DNA of 64,000 nt. Source: Deltaproteobacteria bacterium. GTDB lineage: Bacteria > Myxococcota > Kuafuiibacteriia > Kuafuiibacteriales > Kuafuiibacteriaceae. The stretch is taken from positions 4,438,501 to 4,502,500 of the forward strand of contig JADJPE010000005.1 in NCBI GenBank assembly GCA_016713425.1, given 5' to 3'. The position numbers and the translations under genes were made by a program. This document shows positions 16,175 through 24,504 of this stretch, one piece after another. How positions within the stretch are numbered: the first letter of the stretch is position 1; every line of letters starts with the position of its first letter. The notes beneath the pieces are model-generated. The model saw nothing but the letters and a program-made list of their open reading frames with translations, was not told the DNA's origin and ran no database searches.

Positions 16175-18262
16175 ATGGCGAACGGGCGTTGGTTTGAGTC
16201 TTGGCGGGGACGGACACAGCCCGCCGTTGTCGATCGAGTGGCTGAGGTTGTGGGCGACACGAAGGCGCGCGTGCTGGCGCTCGACGATCAGGGCAAGGTT
16301 GTCTTCTGGAGCCGGGGAATGACGGAGTTCACGGGTCGGTCCTCGCCATCGATGGTGGGTTCGACCCTCGAGCCGGGCGTTTTCGACCGCGGTCGCGATT
16401 CCCGTGGCGAAGGCGCGCCGAAGATCGCAGGTGGTGCTGCGGAAGGCGATGCGGGAAAGAGGCAGAGTCTCGCTCGGGGCGACGATGCGCGCCCAGCTTC
16501 GAAGCTGCTGAATACGATCCCGACCCCGGTGCTGGCCGTGAATCGCGCGTTCGATATCACGGAGATCAATGACGCAGGGGCCGCGATGCTGAACCGGACG
16601 CGGGAGTCTCTGATCGGGCGGAAGTGCTACGACGTCTTCCGCACGCCGCATTGCCAGACGTCCGAGTGCCGGTGCGCTCAGGCGATGGCGCAGGACCAAG
16701 CGCGAAGCGGAGAGACGGTGATGAACATCGGGGCACGAAGCGTCCCGGTGAGATACACGGGCGCCCCGCTCAAAGATGAGCACGGAGAGATCGTCGGTGC
16801 GGTCGAGTACGTCGTCGATGCATCCGAGGCCAAGCGAGCGATCGATGATGCACGCGAGAAGGCGGATCACCTGGACAACATCCCAACGCCGGTGGTGGCC
16901 ATCGATCGGGAGTACAACGTTACGATGATCAACAAGGCCGGCGCGGATCTCCTGAATCGTCCGGCTTCGGAGCTTGTGGGTGCGAAGTGCTACTCGCTTT
17001 TCAACACCGAACACTGCAACACGGATGAATGCCGATGTTCGCAGGCGATGCGCGAAGACGCCGTGCGTACGGGCGAAACCGTGGCGGCCCCGAGAGGGCA
17101 GCGGAAGCTCGATATAGAATATACCGGGGCGCCGATCAAAGATTCGACGGGTCGGGTTACGGGCGCGCTCGAATATGTCCTCGATGTCTCAGAGCGCAAG
17201 AATGTGCTCAAAGACATCGTCTCGGTCTCCAAGCGGATGGCCGAGGCGGACCTGACGGCGAAGGCCAATTCGAACTATACGGGCGACTATCGCAGCATCG
17301 CGGACAACCTCAATCGGGGTGTTCGAGCGCAAAACGACGCGATGGTTCAGGTCAGGGATGCCGTCGCGCAGATCGCCGCCGCGTCGGCGCAGATTGCTTC
17401 GACCAGCCAATCGAGCGCGGCGGGGGCCACTGAGCAGGCGGCGAGCTTGGAGGAAACGACGAGCGCCCTCGAGTTGCTCGCCGGGCAGACGAGGCGAACG
17501 GTCGAGCGTACGGAAGAGGCCGGAAGGGTGGCGGATGCGGCGAGGCTCAACGCGACCGATGGTGCGAGCTTGATGAGCCGCATGGTCGGCGCGATGTCTC
17601 AGATACTGAAGGCCTCGATGGATACGACAGCGATCATTCGCGACATCGATGAGATCGCCTTTCAGACAAACCTGCTTGCCCTGAATGCAGCGGTGGAGGC
17701 GGCCCGAGCGGGTGATGCGGGGCGAGGGTTCGCGGTCGTTGCGGAGGAAGTGCGTGGTCTTGCGCTGCGAGCCAAGCAGGCGGCCGGGAAGACGTCTGCA
17801 CTCATCGCCGTGGCCTCGAAGCTCGCGCAACAAGGTGAGCAACTGTCGGGTCAGGTGGATGACAAGCTTTCCGTGATTGCATCGTCGGTCGATCGCGTCA
17901 GCGAACTCGTCGGTGAGATTGCTGGTTCAAGCCATGATCAAGCGCGGGGCATTCAGGAGATCAGCAAGGCGATGAGCCAGATCGACACGGTTGTGCAGCA
18001 AGCGGCGGCCAATGCGGAGGAGTCTTCGGCGGCGGCGGAGGAGTTGTCGAGTCAGGCGCAGGAATTGGCGGCGATGGTGGGTCGCTTTTCGCTCGAGGGG
18101 ACGACGACGGCTTCGTTGAAGTTGGGACGCGATGGGTACGGCAACGGGCACGACCGTGGATACGGCAACGGGCACGGCAACGGGCACGGGCGCGATCATG
18201 GCAACCGGAACGAGGACTTCGACCACGCTTCTGTTCTGGGGTCTCGTCGTCGCTTCAACTAG
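16175..18262 (+). CDS. Cytoplasmic methyl-accepting chemotaxis protein with two Cys-rich PAS domains
   Basis: A 695-residue chemoreceptor with no transmembrane segment. Residues 20-60 resemble the first half of a PAS domain (ALDDQGKVVFWSRGMTEFTG). Two full PAS domains follow at about 112-225 and 235-340, each with the same Cys pattern, KCY(D/S)(V/L)F then HC..(S/D)ECRC.QAM, which could bind a metal, haem or cluster. A HAMP-like stretch precedes the signalling domain, whose conserved tip IDEIAFQTNLLALNAAVEAA is near residue 490. The C-terminal 45 residues are a Gly/Asn/His repeat (GNGHGNGHGRDHGN), and there is no CheR-tethering pentapeptide. A GGAAGGGAA Shine-Dalgarno precedes the ATG. It should relay an internal redox or ligand signal to CheA. 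No che genes are adjacent. Confidence 0.92.
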   Translation: MANGRWFESWRGRTQPAVVDRVAEVVGDTKARVLALDDQGKVVFWSRGMTEFTGRSSPSMVGSTLEPGVFDRGRDSRGEGAPKIAGGAAEGDAGKRQSLARGDDARPASKLLNTIPTPVLAVNRAFDITEINDAGAAMLNRTRESLIGRKCYDVFRTPHCQTSECRCAQAMAQDQARSGETVMNIGARSVPVRYTGAPLKDEHGEIVGAVEYVVDASEAKRAIDDAREKADHLDNIPTPVVAIDREYNVTMINKAGADLLNRPASELVGAKCYSLFNTEHCNTDECRCSQAMREDAVRTGETVAAPRGQRKLDIEYTGAPIKDSTGRVTGALEYVLDVSERKNVLKDIVSVSKRMAEADLTAKANSNYTGDYRSIADNLNRGVRAQNDAMVQVRDAVAQIAAASAQIASTSQSSAAGATEQAASLEETTSALELLAGQTRRTVERTEEAGRVADAARLNATDGASLMSRMVGAMSQILKASMDTTAIIRDIDEIAFQTNLLALNAAVEAARAGDAGRGFAVVAEEVRGLALRAKQAAGKTSALIAVASKLAQQGEQLSGQVDDKLSVIASSVDRVSELVGEIAGSSHDQARGIQEISKAMSQIDTVVQQAAANAEESSAAAEELSSQAQELAAMVGRFSLEGTTTASLKLGRDGYGNGHDRGYGNGHGNGHGRDHGNRNEDFDHASVLGSRRRFN

Positions 18263-18331
18263 GCCTGGGATCGAGGCCCGGGATCGAGGCCTGGGATCGA
18301 AGCCTGGGATCGAGGCCTGGGATCGAGGCCT
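18262..18331. repeat. 13-bp tandem repeat after the chemoreceptor gene
   Basis: About five copies of GGCCTGGGATCGA, beginning at the stop codon of the chemoreceptor gene. The rest of the gap to 18489 shows nothing recognisable. Confidence 0.85.
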
Positions 18332-18489
18332 GCGCTCAGGGCCCGCGGATCTGAGCCTGCTTCGGCGTGACCTTTGTGCGCGCTCGCGGAGGGCACGTCG
18401 GCTGAGACGATTCGCAAGGTGGTGATCTTCGCGCCCGCTGGGGGGGGCGTGGAGCGGACGACGAGGTTTGCCGGATTCAGGCGCTCGCT

Positions 18490-18738
18490 CTAGAGCGAGT
18501 CGCGTGCCAGATCTTCGATGGTCGTGACGGTCGCGATGAGCCTCTGGATGTAGTCCTCTTGAGGAAGACCAAGCGCTTGCGCGAGGTGGGGTGTGAGCAT
18601 GTCCTGTTCAAGATGGCGCCGAAGGTGCGCACCATCGGTCGCCTTGAGCGTAGCCTCCGAGCTCTGAACTCGAAGTCGCGCGATGCGGCGGCTGGATGAG
18701 GTCTTTCCCAAGGTCGACGTAAGGTGGTTGGTTCTCAC
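18490..18738 (-). CDS. Small hypothetical protein
   Basis: An 82-residue frame with codon use like real genes of the window, mainly C or G in third positions. The C-terminal half reads as an amphipathic helical region (HLEQDMLTPHLAQALGLPQEDY). I do not recognise it. It lies divergent to the RluD-like gene, whose own start at 18818 leaves 79 bases between them. The N-terminal 25 residues are less protein-like, so the true start may be internal or the frame may be a gene fragment. Confidence 0.4.
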   Translation of the reverse strand: MRTNHLTSTLGKTSSSRRIARLRVQSSEATLKATDGAHLRRHLEQDMLTPHLAQALGLPQEDYIQRLIATVTTIEDLARDSL

Positions 18739-18817
18739 GGGTCACCGAAGAGCAATCAGTGTGCCACCCCTGGCACTACGGATTGGGGGTGCCCATGGCC
18801 GGGAGGTGGCGTGCGTG

Positions 18818-20017
18818 ATGCGACGGGAGGCGCCGAGCCGGGATTCTGAGAGGACACTTGGCGGATGGGGCTCGGAATGGCTTGATGGCGACCGGGTCAC
18901 GGGAGGCGTGGTGGAAGAGCAGGGTGCGGAGGATGGCCCGGGGCCTGATGGCTCGGTGCATGGTGGCTCGGGGCCTGACGGCTCGGTGCATGGTGGCTCG
19001 GGGCCTGATGGCTCGGGGCATGGCCCCGAGGAGCCGGAGCTGATGGCGGAGCTCATCGACATCCCCTTCGACGTGCTGAGCCATGAGCACGGAACGCGTC
19101 TCGACGTCTTTCTCTCGCGTCGCATCCAGCGCATGTCGCGGTCGTTGGCGTCACGGATCATTCGCGAGCGCCTCGTTCGCATAGGGCAGCTCGAGCGGGC
19201 GGCGAAGCCTTCAGACCTCGTTCTCGAGGGACAGCAGGTCTTGCTGCGCCGGCGAAAGCTCGACGAACCGCCCGCGGACGACATCGACGTCCCCATCGTT
19301 TACGAAGATGATTGGTTCCTAGGTGTCAACAAACCGGGGGATTTGGTCGTGCATCCGACAGCCTCCGCCTATCATCGCACGTTGATTCGCGTGCTCAGGA
19401 CCCGACTCCGGGACGAGACCCTCGATCTCGCCCACCGCATCGACAAGGAGACTTCGGGGCTTGTTCTCGTGGCGCGACATCTTCGGGCGTCGGCGGCGCT
19501 GAAGACTTTGTTCGCGGAGCGCCGCGTGAAGAAGTCTTATCTGGCCGTCGTTCGAGGCGTTCCCGACTGGTCGGCGCGGGTTCTCGATGCGCCGATGCGG
19601 CTGGTGCCCGAGAGTCGAAGCGGCGTTGCGATGGAGGTTGGCGGGGAGGGTGCGATGGAAGCACTCACCGAGTTCACGGTCTTGGCGAGAGGTCCGACGG
19701 CTGCGCTCGTCGAGGCACGACCGCATACCGGTCGACAGCACCAGATTCGTGTGCACCTTCAACATCTCGGGCACCCGATCATCGGCGACAAGCTCTATCT
19801 TGGCGGAGAGGACTTCTTCATTGCCGCGCTCCGGGGCGGTCTCTCCGACGAAGAGCTCGTATCGTCCGTCGGTCACACAAGACATGCGCTCCACGCCTTC
19901 CGCGCAACTTTCGTTCATCCGAAGGACCGCGAGGTCATTACGGTCTCGGCGGGGCCTCGCCAAGACCTCGTCGAACTCGCGCGGTCGCTCGGTTTGGAGA
20001 TGCCTTCCACGTTCTAA
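18818..20017 (+). CDS. RluD-like RNA pseudouridine synthase with S4 domain
   Basis: The protein is of the RluA/RluC/RluD family, which isomerises uridines in 23S rRNA or tRNA. An S4 RNA-binding domain (GTRLDVFLSRRIQRMSRSLA) is followed by the catalytic core: GVNKPGDLVVHP, the active-site LAHRIDKETSGL with catalytic D209, RVKKSYLAVVRG and the HTGRQHQIRVHLQHLGHPI(I)GD block. I chose ATG 18818 (399 residues) because GGAGGTGG lies eight bases upstream. ATG 19043, just before the S4 domain, is an alternative that would exclude the repeats. Residues 42-71 are three copies of a ten-residue unit GPDGS(V/G)HGGS. RNA target cannot be assigned. It stands alone between a small ORF and a repeat. Confidence 0.88.
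   Translation: MRREAPSRDSERTLGGWGSEWLDGDRVTGGVVEEQGAEDGPGPDGSVHGGSGPDGSVHGGSGPDGSGHGPEEPELMAELIDIPFDVLSHEHGTRLDVFLSRRIQRMSRSLASRIIRERLVRIGQLERAAKPSDLVLEGQQVLLRRRKLDEPPADDIDVPIVYEDDWFLGVNKPGDLVVHPTASAYHRTLIRVLRTRLRDETLDLAHRIDKETSGLVLVARHLRASAALKTLFAERRVKKSYLAVVRGVPDWSARVLDAPMRLVPESRSGVAMEVGGEGAMEALTEFTVLARGPTAALVEARPHTGRQHQIRVHLQHLGHPIIGDKLYLGGEDFFIAALRGGLSDEELVSSVGHTRHALHAFRATFVHPKDREVITVSAGPRQDLVELARSLGLEMPSTF
18941..19030 (+). repeat. Three 30-bp tandem repeats in the N-terminus of the RluD-like gene
   Basis: Three nearly identical 30-base units encode GPDGSVHGGS-type decapeptides before the S4 domain. Confidence 0.85.
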
Positions 20018-20021
20018 AGTG

Positions 20022-20045
20022 AACCCAACCCAACCCAACCCAACC
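20022..20045. repeat. AACCC pentanucleotide repeat
   Basis: About five copies of AACCC in the 36-base gap between two convergent genes (RluD-like and the 97-residue protein). Confidence 0.9.
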
Positions 20046-20053
20046 AAAGTAGA

Positions 20054-20347
20054 CTAAGACCCTTCGAAGCGTTCGATGGCCGTCCGCAGTTCTACGATCG
20101 ATGTCTCCATGACGTCTCGACAGAAGGTCACCTTGAGATGACTGAGCCCCTGGATGCCCTGAATCGAGAACCGCCGGAAGTCGTCGATGCGGAAGAAAGG
20201 CCGGGCGAAGAACGGGAAGTACTGGAGATCGCCGAGTTGGGCTAGGTGGTGGATGAATCCTTCGCTGATGGGCTCGTCGAGCAGGACTTCCTTGATGAAC
20301 GACCCGTCGAAACAATTGGGCATGGGACGAATATCCAGCGCTTTCAT
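20054..20347 (-). CDS. Small conserved-looking protein translationally coupled to the desulfurase
   Basis: A 97-residue protein that I do not recognise. Its ATG overlaps the stop of the cysteine desulfurase-like gene (ATGA), so it should be made in step with that enzyme. The sequence is compact and protein-like: DIRPMPNCFDGSFIKEVLLD, a run of aromatic residues (LQYFPFFARPFFRIDDFRRF), then LSHLKVTFCRDV. It contains two cysteines and no signal peptide or membrane segment. Given the coupling it may be a sulfur or selenium acceptor, adaptor or activator of the desulfurase, but this rests only on gene order. Confidence 0.65.
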   Translation of the reverse strand: MKALDIRPMPNCFDGSFIKEVLLDEPISEGFIHHLAQLGDLQYFPFFARPFFRIDDFRRFSIQGIQGLSHLKVTFCRDVMETSIVELRTAIERFEGS

Positions 20348-21615
20348 CGTCGCGCCTTCTGGGGGATCGTCGTGGAACTTGGGCTTCTGTCTGCGTTCGT
20401 GCGTGCGTTCTCGAGACCTACGTTCGTGCGTGCGTTCGTTCGTGCGCTCGTGCTCGTGCTCGTGCTGGTGCTCGTGCTTGCGCTCATCTGGCAAAGCTGC
20501 TTCAGCGCCTCGATGGTTGCCTCGACCTCTTTATCTCGTGTGAAGTATGAGGGACTGATTCTCAGGCATCCGGAAGGCGATGAGCCCATTGCGCCATGGA
20601 TCAAGGGTGCGCAGTGAAGGCCGCTGCGAACGACGATCGAGAACGCGTTCTCGAGAATATATCCCGCCTGCTCTGGATCGATGCCCTCGATATTCAGCGC
20701 GATCATCGCTCGATCGCGATCCGGTTCCCCGTAGAGCACGATCTCTGGCATGGCCTCGAACGCGTCGAGGAAAGCGCCGACGACCGCGCGCTTGCGTTGG
20801 GTGATCGCTTCGAGTCCAATCGAACGGATGAACTCGATGCCGGCTTTGAGCGAGATGATACCGAGCGAGTTCAAGGTGCCGGCTTCGAGTCGAAGGGGCA
20901 TCTCTTCGGGCTGATAGGGTTCGTGGCTCCGGACGCCTGTTCCCCCGATGCGCCACGGACGGAGGTCCACACCCTCTCGCACATACAGCCCTCCGATGCC
21001 TTGAAGCGCGTGGAGGCTCTTGTGCCCGGTAAACGCGAGCAGGTCGATGCCGATCTCCTTAACGTCGATGGCGACCTGCCCCGCGGATTGCGCGGCATCG
21101 ACGACCAGGAGCGCACCGTGCGCGTGTGCGACCGACCCGATCGAGCTCAGGTCTTGGACGACTCCGGTTACGTTTGAGGCGTGGCTCAGGATGACGGCTC
21201 GGGTGTTGGGCTTAAGCGCTGCTTCGATGTCGCTCGGCGCAACGCGTCCCGATCGATCGCAGCGGACCACGGTGAGCGCGATGTCCCCTTCTCGCTGCAG
21301 GGTCGCAAGTGGGCGCAGCGTTGCGTTGTGATCGGCTTGGGTCGTGATGACGTGGGCCCCGCCCACGAGAGACAACCCATGGATCGCCATGTTCAGGGCA
21401 TCGGTGGCGTTTCCGGCGAACGCGATTCGCTGGGCGTTCGCGACCCCGAAGAAGTCGGCGAGCGACGACCGACACGATTCGATCGGATCTTCACCGGCCG
21501 ATGCCGATGTGGACCGACGTGCGTCGTACGGGGGAACGTCTAGGGACGTCCGCACGGCCTCGAGGACGAGAGGCGGCTTTGGAAATCCCGTGGCGGCGTT
21601 GTTCAGGTAGATCAA
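20344..21615 (-). CDS. Class-V aminotransferase, cysteine desulfurase-like
   Basis: A 423-residue PLP enzyme of the cysteine desulfurase / selenocysteine lyase group, resembling the subfamily often annotated TIGR01977. It opens IYLNNAATGFPKPP, has the PLP lysine K199 in AFTGHKSLH, and C335 in SGLHCAPLIH at the position of the persulfide-forming cysteine, then GCLRISPSYF. It should remove sulfur or selenium from cysteine or selenocysteine. The start is a TTG at 21615 because the conserved N-terminus follows at once and no ATG or GTG is nearby. The C-terminal 45 residues, STSTSTST then repeated ARTN units, are a repeat-derived tail outside the family. Downstream is the coupled 97-residue gene, upstream an 18-bp repeat and two V4R-like genes. 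Confidence 0.87.
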   Translation of the reverse strand: MIYLNNAATGFPKPPLVLEAVRTSLDVPPYDARRSTSASAGEDPIESCRSSLADFFGVANAQRIAFAGNATDALNMAIHGLSLVGGAHVITTQADHNATLRPLATLQREGDIALTVVRCDRSGRVAPSDIEAALKPNTRAVILSHASNVTGVVQDLSSIGSVAHAHGALLVVDAAQSAGQVAIDVKEIGIDLLAFTGHKSLHALQGIGGLYVREGVDLRPWRIGGTGVRSHEPYQPEEMPLRLEAGTLNSLGIISLKAGIEFIRSIGLEAITQRKRAVVGAFLDAFEAMPEIVLYGEPDRDRAMIALNIEGIDPEQAGYILENAFSIVVRSGLHCAPLIHGAMGSSPSGCLRISPSYFTRDKEVEATIEALKQLCQMSASTSTSTSTSTSARTNARTNVGLENARTNADRSPSSTTIPQKARR

Positions 21616-21634
21616 GATTCGGTACGCCCGGACC

Positions 21635-21716
21635 GCTTACGCTTGCACCTGCGCTTACGTTTGCACCTGCGCTTACGTTTGTACCTGCGCTTACGTTTGC
21701 ACCTGCGCCTACGCTC
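21635..21716. repeat. 18-bp tandem repeat between V4R-like gene and desulfurase
   Basis: Four to five copies of GCTTACGTTTGCACCTGC fill the gap between the desulfurase start and the end of the upstream V4R-like gene, reaching eight bases into that gene's last codons. Confidence 0.85.
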
Positions 21717-22314
21717 TAGTCACGACGAACTCACCAAAAGCGTCGCCCAGCTCGATGCCTTTGGTTTGTTCGCACTTGAACGTGCCGTGACCGTCGGGAT
21801 ACGGCTTGTCACCATATGCGATGTCCATGAACGCTCGGGAGACGCCCTTGATCATGAAAGCCAAGGGCTTCTTGGCGGTGTCGGCCGGCTTGGCGGTGTC
21901 GGCTTCGTAGTAGTCATAGGCGCGAACGACCATCTTTTCGCCGGGCTCGAGCTCGACGATCTCAGCCTTCGCCCAACCCCAGGCAGTAAAGACTGCATAG
22001 GCGCCGCGCAGTGTATCTTCGAGCGGGGTCTTGGGGTCGATCATCGGACCGATGATTGACTTGAACTCGTCGGAATTGATGATGCCCCAACCCGTGTGAT
22101 AGCCGCATTCGCCCGCGGCGTTCTCGAGGAGGCCAGCCGCGTCGTCGCGGAGCGCCTCGCCGGCCTCGTTCAAGATCTTCAGTGAGAAGCTGTTCCAAAA
22201 CTCGGTCGGGAACTGGTTGACGAGGACGCCGAAGGCCGGAATGAGGCCTTCGGCGTTGCCTCGGACTCGGATCTGAGACAACTGCTCGATGGCTTTCTCT
22301 CGGTCGATTGTCAT
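21709..22314 (-). CDS. V4R-like domain protein B
   Basis: A 201-residue soluble protein. The C-terminal two thirds follow the V4R (4-vinyl reductase, hydrocarbon-binding) pattern: ECGYHTGWGIINSDEF, AWGWAKAEIVELEPGEKMVV, and a final EQTKGIELGDAFGEFVVT strand pair. V4R domains bind small hydrophobic ligands or metals and often sense or deliver them. The ATG overlaps the stop of the V4R-like gene A by the ATGA arrangement, so the two are probably made as partners. A repeated pair, ADTAKPADTAKK, sits between strands. The assignment is by motif pattern only. Confidence 0.65.
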   Translation of the reverse strand: MTIDREKAIEQLSQIRVRGNAEGLIPAFGVLVNQFPTEFWNSFSLKILNEAGEALRDDAAGLLENAAGECGYHTGWGIINSDEFKSIIGPMIDPKTPLEDTLRGAYAVFTAWGWAKAEIVELEPGEKMVVRAYDYYEADTAKPADTAKKPLAFMIKGVSRAFMDIAYGDKPYPDGHGTFKCEQTKGIELGDAFGEFVVTRA

Positions 22315-22850
22315 GCCTGTGCCCCCTGTCTTGTCGCTGAGATCGTGAACTTCGAAGCGGGCTGGCCGCACACGATGCTTTGTTCCTCTCGTACGGCGAA
22401 GGATCCGAGCTTGGCGTTCGTGACGGCTTCGCACGCACCGGCGATGAAGCCTTGGCCGATGTAGTTGACCGGGTTATCTCTCTTCCCCCACTTCTTGACC
22501 CAGCCTTCGTCGACGTGCGAATGCCGCATCTCCGCCGCACCGCCCGCGCCATGGAGCTCCAAACGGATCGATCCAAGACCGACGAAGCCACAATAGCTCT
22601 CGGCGACCTCGATTCGCTCGCGCGGCTCAGTGATTCCATTCTTCTCGAAATATTTACTGAGCTCACGGAAGGCAAACTCCTCCGCTGCCTGCGCAAGAAG
22701 CTCAGGCCCGCGGAAGCTTTTGGCATCGTCCGCGAGCTGAGTGATCAACGTCGCGTAGTGGTGGCAATGAAACACGCTCGATGCGTCGTTGATGTATTGC
22801 CGAGCCTTCTCCGGTTGAAAATGCTGCGTGGCTTTGAATTCCACTGTCAC
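22311..22850 (-). CDS. V4R-like domain protein A
   Basis: A 179-residue soluble protein. I chose GTG 22850 because AAAGGGG lies eight bases upstream; a GTG at 22886 would add twelve residues. An N-terminal helical region with HCHHYATLITQLADDA is followed by a V4R-like C-terminal half: IGQGFIAGACEAVTNAKLGS and REEQSIVCGQPASKFTIS, which parallels the end of protein B. The His/Cys cluster HCHH may bind a metal. It precedes protein B with a four-base overlap and follows the 62-residue gene across a 192-base heptamer repeat. Function is unknown. The pairing with a desulfurase downstream suggests sulfur or metal handling, as inference. Confidence 0.65.
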   Translation of the reverse strand: MTVEFKATQHFQPEKARQYINDASSVFHCHHYATLITQLADDAKSFRGPELLAQAAEEFAFRELSKYFEKNGITEPRERIEVAESYCGFVGLGSIRLELHGAGGAAEMRHSHVDEGWVKKWGKRDNPVNYIGQGFIAGACEAVTNAKLGSFAVREEQSIVCGQPASKFTISATRQGAQA

Positions 22851-22893
22851 GTAATCTGCCCCTTTCTTGCGCGCTGCAGGGTACACGTTGCAA

Positions 22894-23012
22894 GCGCCTT
22901 GCGCCTTGCGCCTTGCGCCTTGCGCCTTGCGCCTTGCGCCTTGCGCCTTGCGCCTTGCGCCTCGTGCCTTGCGCCTCGTGCCTTGCGCCTCGTGCCTTGC
23001 GCCTCGTGCCTC
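22894..23012. repeat. CCTTGCG heptamer array
   Basis: About sixteen copies of a 7-base unit (CCTTGCG and the variant CCTCGTG) fill most of the 192-base gap between the 62-residue gene and V4R-like gene A. Any read-through transcript of the operon must cross it. Confidence 0.92.
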
Positions 23013-23042
23013 GCGACTCGCTTCTGACTACTGGCTATCGCG

Positions 23043-23231
23043 CTAGCGCGCCCCGAATTCCTTTCTGAGTTCCTGCATCGCACTCATGAACTTCTTGACG
23101 TTCTCGGGGGAGTCCGGCGCCGCGCCGGCCTTGGTCGATGGAATCGTCGTCAGAATCGCGAGCCTCATCTTGGCCTTAAGCTGACCCATCGCCTCCGCCT
23201 CCTTGAAAAATTGCTCCAGTTTTGCACCCAT
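23043..23231 (-). CDS. Small helical protein leading the V4R gene group
   Basis: A 62-residue protein starting at ATG 23231, with a strong GGAGGT Shine-Dalgarno five bases upstream. It is charged and helical (KLEQFFKEAEAMGQLKAKMRLA and a C-terminal NVKKFMSAMQELRKEF) with a Ser/Pro/Asp-rich loop between. No signal peptide, cysteines or known domain. It reads in the same direction as the V4R-like pair and is the first gene of the group. Confidence 0.65.
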   Translation of the reverse strand: MGAKLEQFFKEAEAMGQLKAKMRLAILTTIPSTKAGAAPDSPENVKKFMSAMQELRKEFGAR

Positions 23232-23710
23232 ATGCGACCTCCGATCATCTTTCGGCCAGACGAGCGCAGCACCATGTTGGCTCACGAAGCCTCGTGCTCC
23301 CGATCGCGCCCGGCGTCCCGATTTTCGGTCGCCCAGCGTGATTTCGGTCGCCCAGCGTGATCTGGCCGAAGCTGCTGCTACGACCTCGGGCTCTGCACTG
23401 CGATGTGATCTCGTCGGTGAGTCGTTGATACGTTGTGCCGCATGGGCCCGCAAGCCGGCCCAGCGAACAGGATGGAAGCCGTGTGACGGCGAGGGTCACC
23501 GGTGGCCGCAGGTCGTTTCCGCTGCGAAATCCCAGGGTTCGAAATCAAGGCCGAGCTGTCGCGCCTGATGCGACACCTGTCGCCTGAGTACCTACGTAAC
23601 CGCGGCCCCTCTTGCCCGATTCGGTCCTTGGTTGGCCCGGAGCGGCGCTTGCATTCGGCGGCGCGAGCAACTGCTCGGCCGAGTGCCGGGCTGGGACAAG
23701 GAGAAGAGGC
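23232..23710. other. 479-base intergenic region with a 20-bp direct repeat
   Basis: No supported gene. Two near-perfect adjacent copies of ATTTCGGTCGCCCAGCGTG lie at about 23322-23361. Divergent promoters for the small-protein operon (minus) and the lipoprotein gene (plus) are expected here, but I see no clear promoter box. Confidence 0.6.
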
Positions 23711-24259
23711 ATGAAGAAACTAGTACTCGGAACAGTGTTCGGTTCGTTGATGAGCGTGTTGGTCCTTGCGGCGTGCGGCGGTACGGAGGCCGATGACGGC
23801 CTGACCGATGCGGATGAGAGTGCCGCGCGGGCCGCCGGTTACAGTGTTGGGGGTGGTTCAAGCACAAGCTGTTCGGGCGGCGCGTTTGGATACAACTGCG
23901 GTCGCGCTTCTTCCGGTTCGTCTTCCTATGGGAGCGGAAGCGGTTCGACGAGTTCGGGCGGATACACGAGCGGCGGTTCGACGACGACATCGAGATCGGG
24001 GACGCGCGGGTACAACTCGACCTGCGGTCAGGACAGTGACTGCATCTCGTCACTGGTCTGCCGCACTGGACGATGCTTGAATCTCGGCGGCATCAACTCG
24101 ACCTGCTCGCGCGACAGCGAGTGCATCAGCTCGCTGGTCTGCAACTCGGTGACGGCGCGCTGCGCGAACCTCGGTGGCAACTACACGCGATGCGGCCGAG
24201 ACGCGGACTGCCTCTCGACGCTGAGCTGCAACTATCGCGGCTACTGCTCGGCCTATTGA
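23711..24259 (+). CDS. Cys-rich secreted lipoprotein
   Basis: A 182-residue lipoprotein. The signal peptide ends in the lipobox LAAC, so it is expected to be lipid-anchored outside the inner membrane. A Gly/Ser/Thr-rich linker follows. The C-terminal third is three copies of a Cys motif of the form STC..DS(D/E)CISSLVC...RC, repeated about every 25 residues (GYNSTCGQDSDC, INSTCSRDSECI and NYTRCGRDADCL). Such Dickkopf-like disulfide repeats are common in Myxococcota surface lipoproteins. The ATG follows AAGGAGAAGAGGC. Its role is not known. Confidence 0.88.
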   Translation: MKKLVLGTVFGSLMSVLVLAACGGTEADDGLTDADESAARAAGYSVGGGSSTSCSGGAFGYNCGRASSGSSSYGSGSGSTSSGGYTSGGSTTTSRSGTRGYNSTCGQDSDCISSLVCRTGRCLNLGGINSTCSRDSECISSLVCNSVTARCANLGGNYTRCGRDADCLSTLSCNYRGYCSAY

Positions 24260-24288
24260 GACCTGAGACCTGAGACCTGAGACCTCAG
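24257..24288. repeat. GAGACCT 8-bp repeat after the lipoprotein gene
   Basis: Four copies of TGAGACCT begin at the stop codon of the lipoprotein gene. The rest of the 245-base gap to the cas4 start holds nothing recognisable. Confidence 0.8.
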
Positions 24289-24504
24289 ATCTCAACTGAG
24301 CCCCACACAAGTCCAGCCCTACGTTCCCGCAGGTCGCCGGCAGTGCTGGCGCATGGTGTCTCCCCGTGTAGGCGTCCGTGCCACGACGTCCGCTTCGCAC
24401 CGCCTTCACACCAGAGCCCGTTTCTTCCGCTTCGCGACTGCCGAAAGGGCGCGTTCCATGGGACTCGGCCGAGATGCGAGGCTCTAGACGGGGGGAGGTG
24501 CGCT

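Noticed and set aside
15818..17014. 398-residue minus-strand frame over the GATCGAT array and chemoreceptor
   Set aside because: Generated by the heptamer array and the antisense of the receptor; the protein is mostly repeated RRSSIIDH.
20396..20500. Ser-Thr and Ala-Arg-Thr-Asn run in the desulfurase as a separate gene on the plus strand
   Set aside because: The plus-strand frames there are repeat shadows; the tail is in frame with the enzyme.
22894..23012. Heptamer array as a CRISPR array
   Set aside because: No spacers and unit far too short; I found no CRISPR array anywhere in the window.
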